This document shows positions 31,901 through 44,301 of a stretch of DNA of 64,000 nucleotides, in pieces. The notes under the pieces were generated by a model. That model was not told the DNA's origin. It was given only the letters and a program-made list of their open reading frames with translations, and made no database searches. The number at the start of each line of letters is the position of its first letter. Positions within the stretch are counted from its first letter, which is position 1. The stretch covers positions 620,001 through 684,000 of the forward strand of contig CATNEN010000014.1 in NCBI GenBank assembly GCA_950097015.1, written 5' to 3'. Source of the stretch: Macrostomum hystrix. Lineage: Eukaryota > Platyhelminthes > Macrostomidae. Both the position numbers and the translations under genes were made by a program.

Positions 31901-34084
31901 GCCGTCCCACAACCTGCTGGCCTGCCGTCCCACAACCTGCTAGCCTGCCGTCCCATAACCTGCTGGCCTGCCGTCCCACCTGTTGGCCTGCCGTCCCACC
32001 TGCTGGCCTGCTGTCCAACCTGCCGGCCTGCCGTCCCACCACCTGCTGGCCTGCCGTCCCACCACCTGCTGGCCTGCCGTCCCACCACCTGCTGGCCTGC
32101 CGTCCCACCACCTGCTGGCCTGCCGTCCCACAACCTGCTGGCCTGCCGTCCCACAACCTGCTAGCCTGCCGTCCCATAACCTGCTGGCCTGCCGTCCCAC
32201 CTGTTGGCCTGCCGTCCCACCTGCTGGCCTGCTGTCCAACCTGCCGGCCTGCCGTCCCACCACCTGCTGGCCTGCCGTCCCACCACCTGCTGGCCTGCCG
32301 TCCCACCACCTGCTGGCCTGCCGTCCCACCACCTGCTGGCCTGCCGTCCCACCACCTGCTGGCCTGCCGTTCCACCACCTGCCGGCTTGCCGTCCCACCA
32401 CCTGCTGGCCTGCTGTCCCACAACCTGCTGGCCTGCCGTCCCACAACCTGCTGGCCTGCCGTCCCACAACCTGCTGGCCTGTTGTCCCACCACCTGCTGG
32501 CCTGCTGTCCCACAACCTGCTGTCCCACAACCTGCTGGCCTGCCGTCCCACCACCTGCCGGCCTGCCGTCCCACCACCTGCCGGCCTGCCGTCCCACCAC
32601 CTGCTGGCCTGCCGTCTCACCACCTGCTGGCCTGCCGTCCCACCACCTTCCGGCCTGCCGTCCCACAACCTGCTGGCGTGCTGTCCCACCACCTGCTGGC
32701 CTGCTGTCCCATCACCTGCTGCTGCTGGCCTGCTGTCCCACCACCTGCTGGCCTGCTGTCCCACAACCTGCTGTCCCACCACCTGCTGGCCTGCCGTCCC
32801 ACCACCTGCCGGCCTGCCGTCCCACCACCTGCTGGCCTGCCGTCTCACCACCTGCTGGCCTGCCGTCCCACCACCTTCCGGCCTGCCGTCCCACAACCTG
32901 CTGGCCTGCTGTCCCACCACCTGCCGGCCTGCCGTCCCACCACCTGCTGGCCTGCCGTCCCACAACCTGCTGGCCTGCCGTCCCACCACCTGCCGGCCTG
33001 CCGTCCCACCACCTGCCGGCCTGCCGTCCCACCACCTGCTGGCCTGCCGTCTCACCACCTGCTGGCCTGCCGTCCCACCACCTTCCGGCCTGCCGTCCCA
33101 CCACCTTCCGGCCTGCCGTCCCACAACCTGCTGGCCTGCTGTCCCACCACCTGCTGGCCTGCTGTCCCACCACCTGCTGGCCTGCCGTCTCACCACCTGC
33201 TGGCCTGCCGTCCCACCACCTTCCGGCCTGCCGTCCCACCACCTTCCGGCCTGCCGTCCCACAACCTGCTGGCCTGCTGTCCCACCACCTGCTGGCCTGC
33301 CGTCCCACCACCTGCTGGCCTGCCGTCTCACCACCTGCTGGCCTGCCGTCCCACCACCTTCCGGCCTGCCGTCCCACCACCTGCCGGCCTGCCGTCCCAC
33401 CACCTGCTGGCCTGCCGTCTCACCACCTGCTGGCCTGCCGTCCCACCACCTTCCGGCCTGCCGTCCCACCACCTTCCGGCCTGCCGTCCCACAACCTGCT
33501 GGCCTGCTGTCCCACCACCTGCTGGCCTGCTGTCCCATCACCTGCTGCTGCTGGCCTGCTGTCCCACCACCTGCTGGCCTGCTGTCCCACAACCTGCTGG
33601 CCTGCTGTCCCACAACCTGCTGGCCTGCTGTCCCATCACCTGCTGCTGCTGGCCTGCTGTCCCACCACCTGCTGGCCTGCTGTCCCACAACCTGCTGGCC
33701 TGCTGTCCCATCACCTGCTGCTGCTGGCCTGCTGTCCTAACTGCTGGCCTGCACAGGGCACAAATCGCAGCAAAGGACCTTATCGACACTTACTGAAGCC
33801 AGCCGCAGGTCAACGGAGCTGGGCATTCCGGAGGCTTCGATTGCGCGGAGGCCGGAAGTCCTGACCAGGCTGGGTTCCTCAGCTAGCGGCAGAGCCGCCG
33901 TGTCCGGGAAGACGCCGCGAAGCTGTAACAGCCGCCAGAGCACTAAGCGCATTTTGGGGCCGTGGGGATACTTGATCTTTGCAGGGTCCGGCAAGGGCGG
34001 CTCGTGCCAGCGGGCCAGGACGAAAATGGCGACCAGCTGCACGCAGCTCATGAGTAGCAGCACTAACCAGCCAATCATGCGCAT
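28915..34084 (-). CDS. RNF103: RNF103-like ER-membrane RING E3 ubiquitin ligase (5 exons)
   Basis: RNF103 (KF-1) is a multi-pass ER membrane E3 ligase linked to ER-associated degradation. Exons: 33794-34084, 31178-31465, 30111-30589, 29719-30019 and 28915-29634 (phases 0, 0, 2, 0); about 692 aa against 685 in human. The N-terminus has a membrane anchor (WLVLLLMSCVQLVAIFVLAR) and the conserved tail of exon 1. Exon 3 has the luminal SIEFHGRLRFW block and a membrane pair; exon 4 carries further membrane segments. The C-terminal part has a Ser/Asp-rich linker, LAAPSLWIPQRDPERCLNRL (family-specific), then the RING-H2: CPVC...CGHVFHRVC...CPIC. An 84-nt segment, 29635-29718, has donor and acceptor motifs but keeps frame, so it may be a retained or optional intron (28 extra residues). 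Intron 1 is filled by a 23-bp array; intron 2 holds a LINE fragment. Confidence 0.88.
30667..31003 (+). pseudogene. 3' end fragment of a LINE ORF2, in RNF103 intron 2
   Basis: The plus-strand frame reads LTGHGCYARH...LCLFCNLENEDALHFVCHCP, the zinc-finger-like end typical of non-LTR retrotransposon polymerase proteins (C-x2-C...H...C pattern after the thumb), followed by a short helical tail. No reverse transcriptase core is present. It is a 5'-truncated insertion antisense to RNF103. Confidence 0.75.
31500..33746. repeat. 23-bp minisatellite, ~97 copies, in RNF103 intron 1
   Basis: Unit CTGGCCTGCCGTCCCACCAC plus CTG, with variants (CACAAC, CTGTCC, TTCCGG, GTCTCACC). A few interruptions such as TCACCTGCTGCTGCTGG recur, showing block duplication. 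GC-rich, and no frame on either strand contains stops for long stretches, so ORFs of up to 789 codons arise without being genes. Confidence 0.95.
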
Positions 34085-34195
34085 TGTAGGTCAGAGAGTC
34101 AACTTTGCTGTGGCGGTAACTCCACTGCTGATTTGTCCGCTAAGGCGGCTGCAGAGAAAAATGTCAATCAGACTAAAGAAAGGCAGGAGGAGAAT

Positions 34196-34886
34196 GGGAC
34201 AGCGAAGCTATGGGGCAGTAAGGTCTGACTCAGTAAAGCTATGGGACAGTGAAGCTATGGGAAAATGAGGTGCTGACACAGAGAAGCTATGGGAAAATGA
34301 GGTGCTGACACAGAGAAGCTATGGGAAAATGAGGTGCTGACACAGAGAAGCTATGGGAAAATGAGGTGCTGACATAGAGAAGCTATGGGAAAATGAGGTG
34401 CTGACATAGAGAAGCTATGGGAAAATGAGGTGCTGACATAGAGAAGCTATGGGAAAATGAGGTGCTGACACAGAGAAGCTATGGGAAAATGAGGTGCTGA
34501 CACAGAGAAGCTATGGGAAAATGAGGTGCTGACATAGAGAAGCTATGGGAAAATGAGGTGCTGACATAGAGAAGCTATGGGAAAATGAGGTGCTGACATA
34601 GAGAAGCTATGGGAAAATGAGGTGCTGACATAGAGAAGCTATGGGAAAATGAGGTGCTGACACAGAGAAGCTATGGGAAAATGAGGTGCTGACACAGAGA
34701 AGCTATGGGAAAATGAGGTGCTGACATAGAGAAGCTATGGGAAAATGAGGTGCTGACATAGAGAAGCTATGGGAAAATGAGGTGCTGACACAGAGAAGCT
34801 ATGGGAAAATGAGGTGCTGACATAGAGAAGCTATGGGAAAATGAGGTGCTGACACAGAGAAGCTAAGGGAAAATGAGGTGCTGACG
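34196..34886. repeat. 32-bp tandem array upstream of RNF103
   Basis: About 21 units of GAAGCTATGGGAAAATGAGG plus TGCTGACAYAGA, beginning about 110 bp above the RNF103 start codon. The CACAGAG/CATAGAG variant forms short runs. Confidence 0.95.
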
Positions 34887-35660
34887 CAGCGGTCGCAAAA
34901 ACAAGCAAGTCAACACAGTGCACTTTGATTCTAGCGAAAATCAAGGGCTCCTTGCTCAATATATACACAAAAATAGTTCGAGCTCAAGTCTATTCTGTTA
35001 TAAGCATTTATTGCCAGAAAAAAAAACGGTCGCAGCAAGCGAAAGTTTCAGTTAAAAGCGAAAAAATCAGAGCCGAGATGTGAGACTGAACCCACTAAAC
35101 GTGCTCCACAATTATAGAATAAGTGATTTTGTACAGGTCAAACTAGACAGCTATGCGAGTCTCATCTGCATTCAGCAATTCCCATCTGCATTCTGCAACT
35201 GCCCTCTGCTGCTTTCCTATATCTATTCTATGAGTCTAGGCCGCAGGAGGCAATTCTAGAGGCATTCAGTGCAAGTCAACCGATGCAAGGACTGCAAGAC
35301 AAACAAACAAACAAAAAGCAGCAACAAGATCTGCTGCATGGTTCAGAGGTTTTCAGACAAATCAATTGCAGCCGGTATTGAGTATAGGAAAAAATTAAAT
35401 AAGAAAAGGCTCTGCGTACAGTGGAAACATCACGTGATGGGGCTGGGTAAGCGGCGGGCAATCATTTACAGTGAGGTGACAGTTAACTGAAGCCCAGCTA
35501 TGTACATATGAACAAGCTGATAAATGAGTTTGTGTACAGTGAAGCATCGCACAAGACACTCTCGGGACTTCAATTTATAAAGCAAAGTTTTGAGCCCGTG
35601 TTAAACATTCTCAAACTAACTGCAGTTTCAGATTCGACAATGCCACGAATCAAACGATAC
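34887..35660. other. no gene seen
   Basis: Mixed-composition spacer. Short plus-strand frames (35269-35490) show no domain. Part of it is the non-repeat leader of an artefactual frame that runs into the next array. Confidence 0.5.
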
Positions 35661-35662
35661 AC

Positions 35663-36325
35663 AAAAAAATCCCAGGATCAGCAACTGAATTCCCAGGATC
35701 AGCAACTAATATCCCAGGATCAGCAACTGAAATCCCCAGGATCAGAAACTAATATCCCAGGATCAGAAACTAATATCCCAGGATCAGCAACTGAAATCCC
35801 AGGATCAGAAACTAATATCCCAGGATCAGAAACTAAAATCCCAGGATCAGCAACTGAAATCCCAGGATCAGAAACTAATATCCCAGGATCAGAAACTAAT
35901 ATCCCAGGATCAGCAACTGAAATCCCAGGATCAGCAACTAATATCCCAGGATCAGAAACTAATATCCCAGGATCAGCAACTGAAATCCCAGGATCAGCAA
36001 CTAAAATCTCAGGATCAGCAACTGAAATCCCAGGATCAGAAACTAAAATCCCAGGATCAGCAACTAATATCCCAGGATCAGCAACTGAAATCCCAGGATC
36101 AGCAACTAAAATCCCAGGATCAGCAACTGAAATCCCAGGATCAGAAACTAATATCCCAGGATCAGAAACTAATATCCCAGGATCAGCAACTGAAATCCCA
36201 GGATCAGCAACTAATATCCCAGGATCAGAAACTAATATCCCAGGATCAGCAACTGAAATCCCAGGATCAGCAACTAAAATCCCAGGATCAGCAACTGAAA
36301 TCCCAGGATCAGCAGCCAAAATTCA
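35663..36325. repeat. 21-bp tandem array, ~31 copies
   Basis: Unit CCCAGGATCAGCAACTGAAAT, alternating with AGAAACTAATAT. The period of 21 makes both strands open (plus: a PGSATEI-type heptad repeat). The plus frame 35508-36347 starts 55 codons before the array, but I see no promoter, domain or splice support for a gene. Confidence 0.93.
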
Positions 36326-36914
36326 AGTTACTGGACAGCAGGACTAAAAATATTAAACGCAAATACAGATGAATCGTATAAAAGCTAATGGATTTACTTA
36401 ACTCGGTCCTCAATCGACAAATCATAATTACGCAGAAGCCAGTTTTTAGCAGAATTTCAATTCAATTGCGTCAATCACTTGAAAAAGAATTCCAAATGAC
36501 ACTGACAGCAGGAAGTAGGCGAGTCTAGAGCGGAAAATCACTTTAGATTTCCGAAGCCGCATTTAGATAGGAAACAATAGCTTGACAAATCAGCATTTAC
36601 AATGTGAGTGATTTACAATGCATTTACCGCGACATCCCGGTAACTGTGAGCTTGCTTGATGGGGAGCTGAGAGTGGAGAGAATACTGCAGCAAGAGGCTC
36701 GAAGCATTTGTCCCCAACGTTGCGGCTGCACTGATCTGCTTCCGGAAGAGGCAATTAATGTGGCATGACAGAAGCGTGTAAATCTCCGACTTTAGCGCTT
36801 TAAGTAAGTAAATTAATTTATTTACATCAGCACCTGCTCTCAGTTGAACAGTGCTCACATTGATAGACTTAGAAATAGACTTAAAACTATAAATATTATG
36901 TACAAAAAAACCCA
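36326..36914. other. no gene seen; 3' flank of the MiT/TFE gene
   Basis: TTTATT near 36817 could be a minus-strand AATAAA for the MiT/TFE transcript. No exon seen. Confidence 0.45.
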
Positions 36915-37105
36915 AAAAACTGGGATCTGTGAGGATTCGGGACTGGGATCTGTGAGGATTCCGGACTGGGATCTGTGAGGATTCGGGACTGGGATCTCTG
37001 AGGATTCGGGACTGGGATCTCTGAGGATTCTGGACTGGGATCTGTGAAGATTCGGGACTGGGATCTTCGATGATTACGGACTGGGATATTTGAGAATTAG
37101 GGATT
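36915..37105. repeat. 23-bp tandem array, ~8 degenerate copies
   Basis: Unit GGGACTGGGATCTGTGAGG plus ATTC, decaying towards the right end (GGATTAAGATC). It lies in the probable 3' UTR of the MiT/TFE gene. Confidence 0.85.
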
Positions 37106-37444
37106 AAGATCTTATGTATTAGAGCATTTTAGGGGCAAGAATCTCATTGATAACGGACGGAGATTTTTTAGAGATTAAGATTTCTTAGGGGCTGTGATTT
37201 GAGATTGCTTGCTTTGGCAATTGATTGACTTCATATCTAGAAGCGAAGCAAAATGGGGAGACAGGGGCATCAAACGATACGGATTTGGCTCCAGGTTCAG
37301 CAGATAAAGGAGTTGAAGGTGTTGGAATTGCATCTGCAAGCATGGAGGGACGCAGAAGAACAATCAGAAAGCATAGGACTCAATCGAAAGCCCTTCCAGC
37401 CAGTGAGCTACTTAGGAACCAGCGACACTCCCGGCCCCTGCCAG

Positions 37445-40400
37445 CTAGCTGTTGTCGACGAAGAATGGACTGCCGGCGGCGTCGCAGCCAGAGAGCATCG
37501 GGTCCAGGTCGTTCATCGTCACGCAGGACGCATCGTCATCGTCAACGTCGCCATGGCCAAGTGAGCCGACGTCAGACTCCGTCTTGACGACGACAGTGGG
37601 CGCATTAGAGACGGCGGGAGCGGGGGCGGGGGCGCCAGAGGCTGACAGCGCTGAAGCCGAGGCGCCACTGTCGGCCAGGAAGCCGATGAGCTCTCGGATG
37701 ATGTCCTCGTCGAAGCTGTTGGCGCGGTACTGGACTCCGGAGTCGCGCATCGTTCGCTCCATGTCCTGCAGAAGGACGAGTGCGAGTGAAAGTGAATACT
37801 GCTATCCGTGAACTACTGCCAGTAACGAGTAAGGGACGGCGGGCATTTTCCCGCTGATAAATGTCTCTAAAATCATGTTGAATTTCGGCATTTGGCAGTT
37901 TTAAAGGCGGAACGAACCTGGATTCGAGCAACCAGCGCCTTGTACAGCTGCTCGAGCTTGACCTCTCGCTGGGAGCAGGAGTCCAAGCGCTCCCTGAGCT
38001 GCACGTTTGTGGCCTGCATCTCCTTGATGTACTCCACCGAGGCCTTCAGAATGTTGCCTTTGTTCTTCTTCAATTCGCTACAAAACAAAAGGAAGATCAT
38101 TGCTTTGCGGGTGCAGACTAACCACGTGTGAGGATGATACAATTAGCTTTATATTATAGGATTTTAATCATTGTTTGTGAACCGTGTGATAAACGCATTC
38201 CTGCAATCCTGTGTGTGTAATCTGTGCAATCCTGTGTATGTAATCTGTGCAATCCTGTGTGTGTAATTTGTGCAATCCTGTGTGTGTAATTTGTGCAATC
38301 CTGTGTATGTAATCTGTGCAATCCTGTGTGTGTAATCTGTGCAATCCTGTGTGCGTAATTTGTGCAATCCTGTGTGCGTAATTTGTGCAATCCTGTGTGT
38401 GTAATTTGTGCGATTCTGTGTGTGTAATCTGTCCAATCCTGTTTGTGTAATCTGTACAATCCTGTGTGCGTAATTTGTGCAATCCTGTGTGTGCAATCCT
38501 GTTTGTGTAATCTGTGCAATCCTGTGTATGTAATCTGTGCAATCCTGTGTGCGTAATTTGTGCAATCCTGTGTGTGCAATTCTGTTTGTGTAATCTGTGC
38601 AATCCTGTGTGTGTAATCTGTGCAATCCTGTGTATGTAATCTGTGCAATCCTGTGTGCGTAATTTGTGCAATCCTGTGTGTGTTATTTGTGCAATCCTGT
38701 GTGCGTAATTTGTGCAATCCTGTGTGCGTAATTTGTGCAATCCTGTGTGTGTAATTTGTGCGATTCTGTGTGTGTAATCTGTCCAATCCTGTTTGTGTAA
38801 TCTGTGCAATCCCGTGTGCGTAATTTGTGCAATCCTGTGTGTGCAATCCTGTTTGTGTAGTCTGTGCAATCCTGTTTGTGTAATCTGTGCAATCCTGTTT
38901 GTGTAATCTGTGCAATCCTGTGTGCGTAATTTGTGCAATCCTGTGTGTGTAATCTGTGCAATCCTGTGTGTGTAATCTGTGCAATCCTGTGTGTGTAATC
39001 TGTGCAATCCTGTGTGTGTAATCTGTGCAATCCTGTGTGTGTAATCTGTGCAATCCTGTGTGTGTAATCTGTGCAATCCTGTGTGTGTAATCTGTGCAAT
39101 CCTGTTTGTGTAATCTGTGCAATCCTGCTTGTGTAATCTGTGCAATCCTGTGTGTGTAATCTGTGCAATCCTGTGTGTGTAATCTGTGCAATCCTGTGTG
39201 CGTAATTTGTGCAATCCTGTGTGTGCAATCCTGTGTGTGTAATCTGTGCAATCCTGTTTGTGTAATCTGTGCAATCCTGTTTGTGTAATCTGTGCAATCC
39301 TGTGTGCGTCATTTGTGCAATCCTGTGTGTGTAATCTGTGCAATCCTGTGTGTGTAATCTGTGCAATCCTGTGTGTGTAATTTGTGCAATCCTGTGTGTG
39401 TAATCTGTGCAATCCTGTGTGTGTAATCTGTGCAATCCTGTGTGTGTAATCTGTGCAATCTTGTGTGTGTAATCTGTGCAATCCTGCTTGTGTAATCTGT
39501 GCAATCCTGTGTGTGTAATCTGTGCAATCCTGTTTGTGTAATCTGTGCAATCCTGTGTGCGTAATTTGTGCGATCCTGTGTGTGCAATCCTAACCTCAAT
39601 TTGTGCAATCCTGTGTGTGCAATCCTAACCTCAATTTGTGCAATCCTGTTTGTGTAATCTTTGCGATCCTGTGTGGGCTATTTGATTTAGCCTTTATGAT
39701 CCCAACAATACTGTGTGATCTGGATTGAATGTAATCTTTGATATGGTGTGTGGTCTTTAAGACCCTGCATGCTTTTCATCGTCGTGTGTGATATGCGCGA
39801 TTCTGTGAGATTGTGGCGGCTCACCTCTCCCTGAACCAGGACCTGGGGATGCACTCCCCCAGCTCGCTAATCTGATAATTGATGTTCTCGCGCCGCTTTC
39901 GCTCGATGCGGTTGTGCGACTCTTTCTTGTAGCGGTCTCGCAAAGCGGCCGACTTGTCTTCGTCTGCCAGCTGACTGCCGACGCCACCGCTGCCTGAGCT
40001 GCCACCGATGCTGAAGCCGACAGCGGCTCCGCCAGCAGCTCCTCCGCCCAGCTGGTTCATGGCCAGGAAAATCTGCGTGCTGGCTGGCGCAGATGTTGAA
40101 GGCTTGAAGCCTCCGCCTCCGCCGCCACCGCTGACGCCGCCGATATTGCCGCCGCCGAATCCAAAGCTGCTGTTTGAGGCGGCTTCGTCTGCTGACGGTG
40201 TGCCGAAGCCGGCGAGTTGACCGCTGTGGGTCTGTTGACCGAGTGGAAAGCGACAGCAAAATAATATTGGGACATTGAGAAAGACTGCCTAGGGGTACTT
40301 TGAAACAGAAACAAACAATGCAGCTCGCTTACTGGCACAGTTGAGGACAGCTGGTCGAATGTGGGATCTATGAAGTCAATATCCACTTCCTCCATAGCGT

Positions 40401-40794
40401 TGGGCGCCTCGGACACAGAGGCGGTGGAATTTGGCGACAAAGGCGAGGTCTCCTCCTGCGGGCTCTGCTTGACGATTCTGAAGACATTGCTAGAAGAGAA
40501 TGGTTCCAGGCTACGCGAATGCTGCTGCTGCTGCTGCTGTTGCTGCTGGCTCCAGCTGGCCTGGCCGCCATTGTGCAGGCTTGAAGCCACAATTGGCATT
40601 GGGGCAGCGGATGCTCTTGTGATAATGAGGTTCTGAATTGCTGATGTGGTCACTGGTTGCTGGGTCGACAATGACAGCGATAAGCCCTGCTGCTGAGGCT
40701 GTTGTCGCAGAAGCTGTTGAAGCTGCTGCTGCTGTTCTGGGCTCATTGGCTGCTCCTTAAGCAGCTGCTGACGCAGATTGGTCCTCGAAGTCAT
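37445..40794 (-). CDS. MiT/TFE family bHLH-leucine zipper transcription factor (4 coding exons, 449 aa)
   Basis: Orthologue of the MITF/TFEB/TFE3/TFEC group, nuclear regulators of lysosome and pigment-cell genes that bind E-box/CLEAR sites as dimers. Exons 40333-40794, 39825-40231, 37918-38077 and 37445-37765 (phases 0, 2, 0). The N-terminus MTSRTNLRQQLLKEQ matches the conserved Rag-GTPase-binding end of the family, then Gln-rich runs. An acidic patch (EEVDIDFIDPTFDQL) may be an activation segment. A Gly-rich stretch precedes the basic region ESHNRIERKRRENINYQISE (about residue 257). The intron falls in the HLH loop, and exon 3 continues with NKGNILKASVEYIKEMQ and the zipper. The C-terminus is Asp/Ser-rich and ends with a short acidic motif. 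Four vertebrate paralogues exist, so I give no single symbol. Confidence 0.93.
38196..39668. repeat. 23-bp minisatellite, ~63 copies, in MiT/TFE intron 2
   Basis: Unit CAATCCTGTGTGTGTAATCT plus GTG, with variants GTGCGTAATTT, TTTGTGTAAT and a shortened GTGTGCAATCC. All three minus-strand frames are open across it (HRIAQITHTGL-type repeats), an effect of composition. Confidence 0.95.
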
Positions 40795-41182
40795 TATCAG
40801 AGATTATTTACTGGCAGGCAGAGATTTCAAGTATCTATATATTAATTTAGGAATGAATGGTGGCTTGACTAGCAGCAGTCTGAAAACTTGCAGTTTTAGC
40901 TGGGATTCTCCAAAATTGGCCAAACAGCCAGAATAGTGCCTCTGCAATTGACCAGGAATTCATTGATAAAAAATGTGAAGAATGAAAATAACTGGTATTA
41001 TAATTACTATGTTGCAATCAATTTCTTAAGCTTTTCACCATTACTCTTATCCAGGCTGAAGAATGCTTATTGACTATAGCTGGCCTATCTGGCCTATAAC
41101 TGACTGCAAGCTTATAACAAGTGCCAAAAAATTGTTTTAAGTTTAAAAAGGTTTGTAATAAGTGGGACACAAGACGAATTTT
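40795..41182. other. 5' flank of the MiT/TFE gene
   Basis: AT-rich, with no recognisable core promoter element or exon. Confidence 0.45.
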
Positions 41183-41912
41183 CATATAAATGATGATGTA
41201 GAACGAATTTTATAAGTTGAAAAACCGCGAATTTTTCTTTGTATATATATTGTTTTAATACGTGTAAATTCCATAAATAGTTTGTTTTACTGCGAAAATA
41301 TTTTGTTTAAATGCACTATAATTATTTTGTTTAAAATGATACATTTTAGTACAAATACAGGAGCGAAACCAGGGGAAAAACTAACCTTGTTCAATGCTGT
41401 TTGAAACAAAGTTCATATACAATACTCAGAATTGTGTTCTTTCATTCTTTATATAACATACGAAGACGAATACTAAGAAAGATTCAAGAGAGAGAAGTAG
41501 AAAGCAATGCTGTATACTTGAGATCATTGGTAAGGCTCTTTGGAAAGCCTATACTCAGAAATACAAACATATAATAAAGAAATCGGCCAGAATAAATAAA
41601 TACACTACCTAAACTAACTAACTGTGATACTCAGAATAATTAAACACAATACTCAGAATAACTAAATATGCTACCAAGAAATTCTTTTAAATACATTTTC
41701 AGAGATTAATTCTATGAAAATATTGAAATTACTTTCAACATTAAAATACCTCTGCAAAACAACTTTCATAGAATATTGACAATAAATATTAATAAATTGA
41801 ATATTAATAAATACAACAACATTGTGAAAGTAAAGCTGGAATAATAATTATCCCTAGCACAACTTTGGTGGCATTCAGTGGGATATTAAATATTATAAAA
41901 TAGCCCTAGTAC
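41183..41912 (+). mobile_element. internally deleted derivative of a Merlin-like DNA transposon
   Basis: Matches the outer parts of the transposase-bearing element at 59138-61163. Both start near GATGTAGAMCGAAT and share CTAACCTTGT, ATACAATACTCAGAATTGTG, GACGAATACTAAGAAAGATT, the ACTCAGAATAACTAAA run and the end ACTTTGGTGGCATTCAGTGG...ATAGCCCTAGTAC. At the place where the long copy carries the transposase this one passes straight from ATTGTGAAAGT to CCTAGCACAAC. The termini were set by similarity only. Confidence 0.75.
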
Positions 41913-43340
41913 AATGAAATCAAATGAATAATTATCACATTATTATGATAATATTATATAATTATAACTATATAGCAATTAATATCTAAGCTGATTTATA
42001 TAATATGTATTTATATTTTTGGCCAAAAAAATATAATTAAATAGGAAATTGTTATTCACTATTTCATTATGAATAACTATTGCAGGATCCAGACCCTAGT
42101 ATAGGCCAAAATAGCTAGCCCACAAAAAATTGATTGAGAAATAATTAATTATCAAGAAAACAAAAGTGAACAAATTAAGCATTGCATCCCAAATGTTTAG
42201 CATTTCATAAAGTGAACTCGTGAATGAACATTATTAGCTAAATTGAATATTTATCTCATGGCCTAATCTTATCTAATCAAACCAGTCCTGACTACTCTTA
42301 GGTCCTTGTGGAGCATCAAAGTTTTAGGCCTAATGCGTTTATAAAACACAAAAAGTACCATATTAAATATCTTAACTATATCTACTATATGAAAATTTCT
42401 GTCGTTCTGCTATCACCGGCCTACCTTAACACTAATTTTTACAGCTATTACCATATACAGGATTAGTTAGCTCGAGGCTAGCGCTGAATTACTGTTTTCC
42501 GATAGTTTTCCGAGAAACTATATATATTAAAATCTAGAACAATGCAGCAAAACGTACTTTCCGGTGTCAATCAGCTAGTAAAATAGTAAACAAATTTAAC
42601 AACTTTTTTTTAAAAAATATAATACTTCTTATAAAGTTCAGCTCCCAGGATAAGTACCTTTTTTATGCACAAAGATTTTTTATTGCTCTTCACTCAAGAA
42701 GCTGATTCTAGTCGGCGAGATTGGCCAGTTTGATCAAATTAGAGGATCCGACGAGAAAAGTGCGTCGAGTGTGAAATCCACGATTATACAATTATACACG
42801 ATTATACATCGTCGGTAGAATCTTTCTTTCTATCGCGAAATCTTTCTTGATCAGCAGACAGCCGCCGTTGCGGACGGCACTGTGCGTACTTTCCGATGCA
42901 AAAGCACAGTGTTCATATGAAATTGGAAACAAAAGACTACCGAAGCGAAAAAAAGGTAGAGTAAAACTTCTAATGACAGTAGCAGGGGTTCTGATCGCCT
43001 GTGCGGCGAATTCCAGTATAATGCGCTTTTTACCAGTTGCCACTAGAAAATTTTATTCTAAATAATACAGAGGAAGTAAATGGCGACAGTATTAATGGCG
43101 ACAGCGCCAAGATTTTAAGACCGAATGACGATCGAGTAAATGACACGGGTGAGATAAGTGCATATATATTTGGCACAACGCGCAAGTTGATAGAACTGTG
43201 AGAGATACAATTCAGACTACTGGCAACAGTAGAAAAGCAGGGACTTGGCTGCAAAACTCTCACAACACTAAAAAAGTATCGCCATAAAAATGGCAAGCTT
43301 AAAAGAGACTTCTGTGCACACTAGGAGTGGTGGTGGTGGG
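41913..43340. other. AT-rich region, no gene seen
   Basis: No exon or array that I can support. Short frames near 42.8-43.1 kb lack coding character. Confidence 0.5.
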
Positions 43341-43555
43341 AGAGGACGGCGTGTGGCTATGGCTGACTGACGAAGGCAAACAAGTCAGAAACCGGTCTCG
43401 GTCTGCCAGCGCGAGGTTCGTTCCCCACTTTTAGTGTGTTACAAGAACTCCACAATTTACTCGAGCGGCACTGCGTCCTCTCTCGTGCAGATCCAAGGTG
43501 CTGAGCATTCATCCGGAGAGAAAAGAACAATTTTTTTTCCAAAATTGATATTGAA

Positions 43556-44098
43556 TATCATTTTGAACGTGAAGATAATAAGAAACGAGATTGCGAGCGT
43601 TTAAGAGAGCGTAAATGTGAGCGTCGAGCGTTGAAGAGCGTAAAAGAAAGAATGTGCACTTCATCCTCAGCTGTACCTCCGACACGCAAAAAATTAACTA
43701 AGGCAATTAAGGTCAACGATATGCAGTCCACGAAGCTTGCCGCACTGCATGAAGCCAAGTCGAAAACCCCCGTTCACTTCCCAATTGGTGCTAGAGCTGG
43801 CGCAGCTGCAGCCAAAGATGACGGGCAGAAAATTATGTATCGCGATATTACCCCAGTCAGCTAGATAGAGCACATGCATGTACTGCTTCAGGTCCGCGAC
43901 TGTCTCAGCCCTGAATTCACTGAGCAGCATGAAACCTAGCAGGCACAGTAAGATTTTCTCAACACGGCGGACACAAGGAACCCGGAGATAAGAAGACTTC
44001 TCTAAGTGACTGCTAAAGTACTTCAGAGTTCTTTTTAGTCGTAGCTGTTGCTCAGATTTTCCGCAACATTGAGAACATGTCAGGTTCGCAACCTTCAT
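43556..44098. other. unassigned coding-looking region, strand uncertain
   Basis: Two overlapping frames look non-random. On the plus strand a basic frame up to 43864 contains CERLRERKCERRALKSVKER and ends with DDGQKIMYRDITPVS. On the minus strand 43694-44098 (134 codons) begins with a Cys pair pattern (LTCSQCC) and has KRTLKYFSSHL and a hydrophobic stretch (ILLCLLGFMLLSEF). A good acceptor-like site (CTCTCTCGTGCAG, plus strand, about 43476-43488) lies upstream of the plus frame. I do not recognise either, and only one can be real; it may also be a decayed gene. Confidence 0.25.
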
Positions 44099-44301
44099 AA
44101 TCCACTCTCCACTGTCAGTCCTTAATCTATAAATGCATGCACATGCAATGTTTTTGGTAGACCCACAAGGCCTGCAGATACCAAATTTTCTGGATTCTCA
44201 GAAAAGAATAACCGATTATCCCATATTATCACAGAGCACAGAATATTTACGCTAGAAGACTTCAGAATTTATAAATGAGCTTAATTTTTCCCTTAGTCTT
44301 A

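Noticed and set aside
31495-33864. Open frame of 789 codons (plus) and frames of up to 582 codons (minus)
   Set aside because: They run entirely through the 23-bp array. The unit lacks stop codons in every frame, so long frames arise automatically; the place is RNF103 intron 1.
35508-36347. 279-codon frame with a non-repeat N-terminus
   Set aside because: The C-terminal four-fifths is a 21-bp array in frame by periodicity; the leader shows no signal, domain or promoter. I left it as a repeat.
38154-39608. Frames of 270-460 codons on the minus strand
   Set aside because: All three minus frames are open across the 23-bp intron array; they cannot all be genes, and the MiT/TFE splice model removes this DNA.
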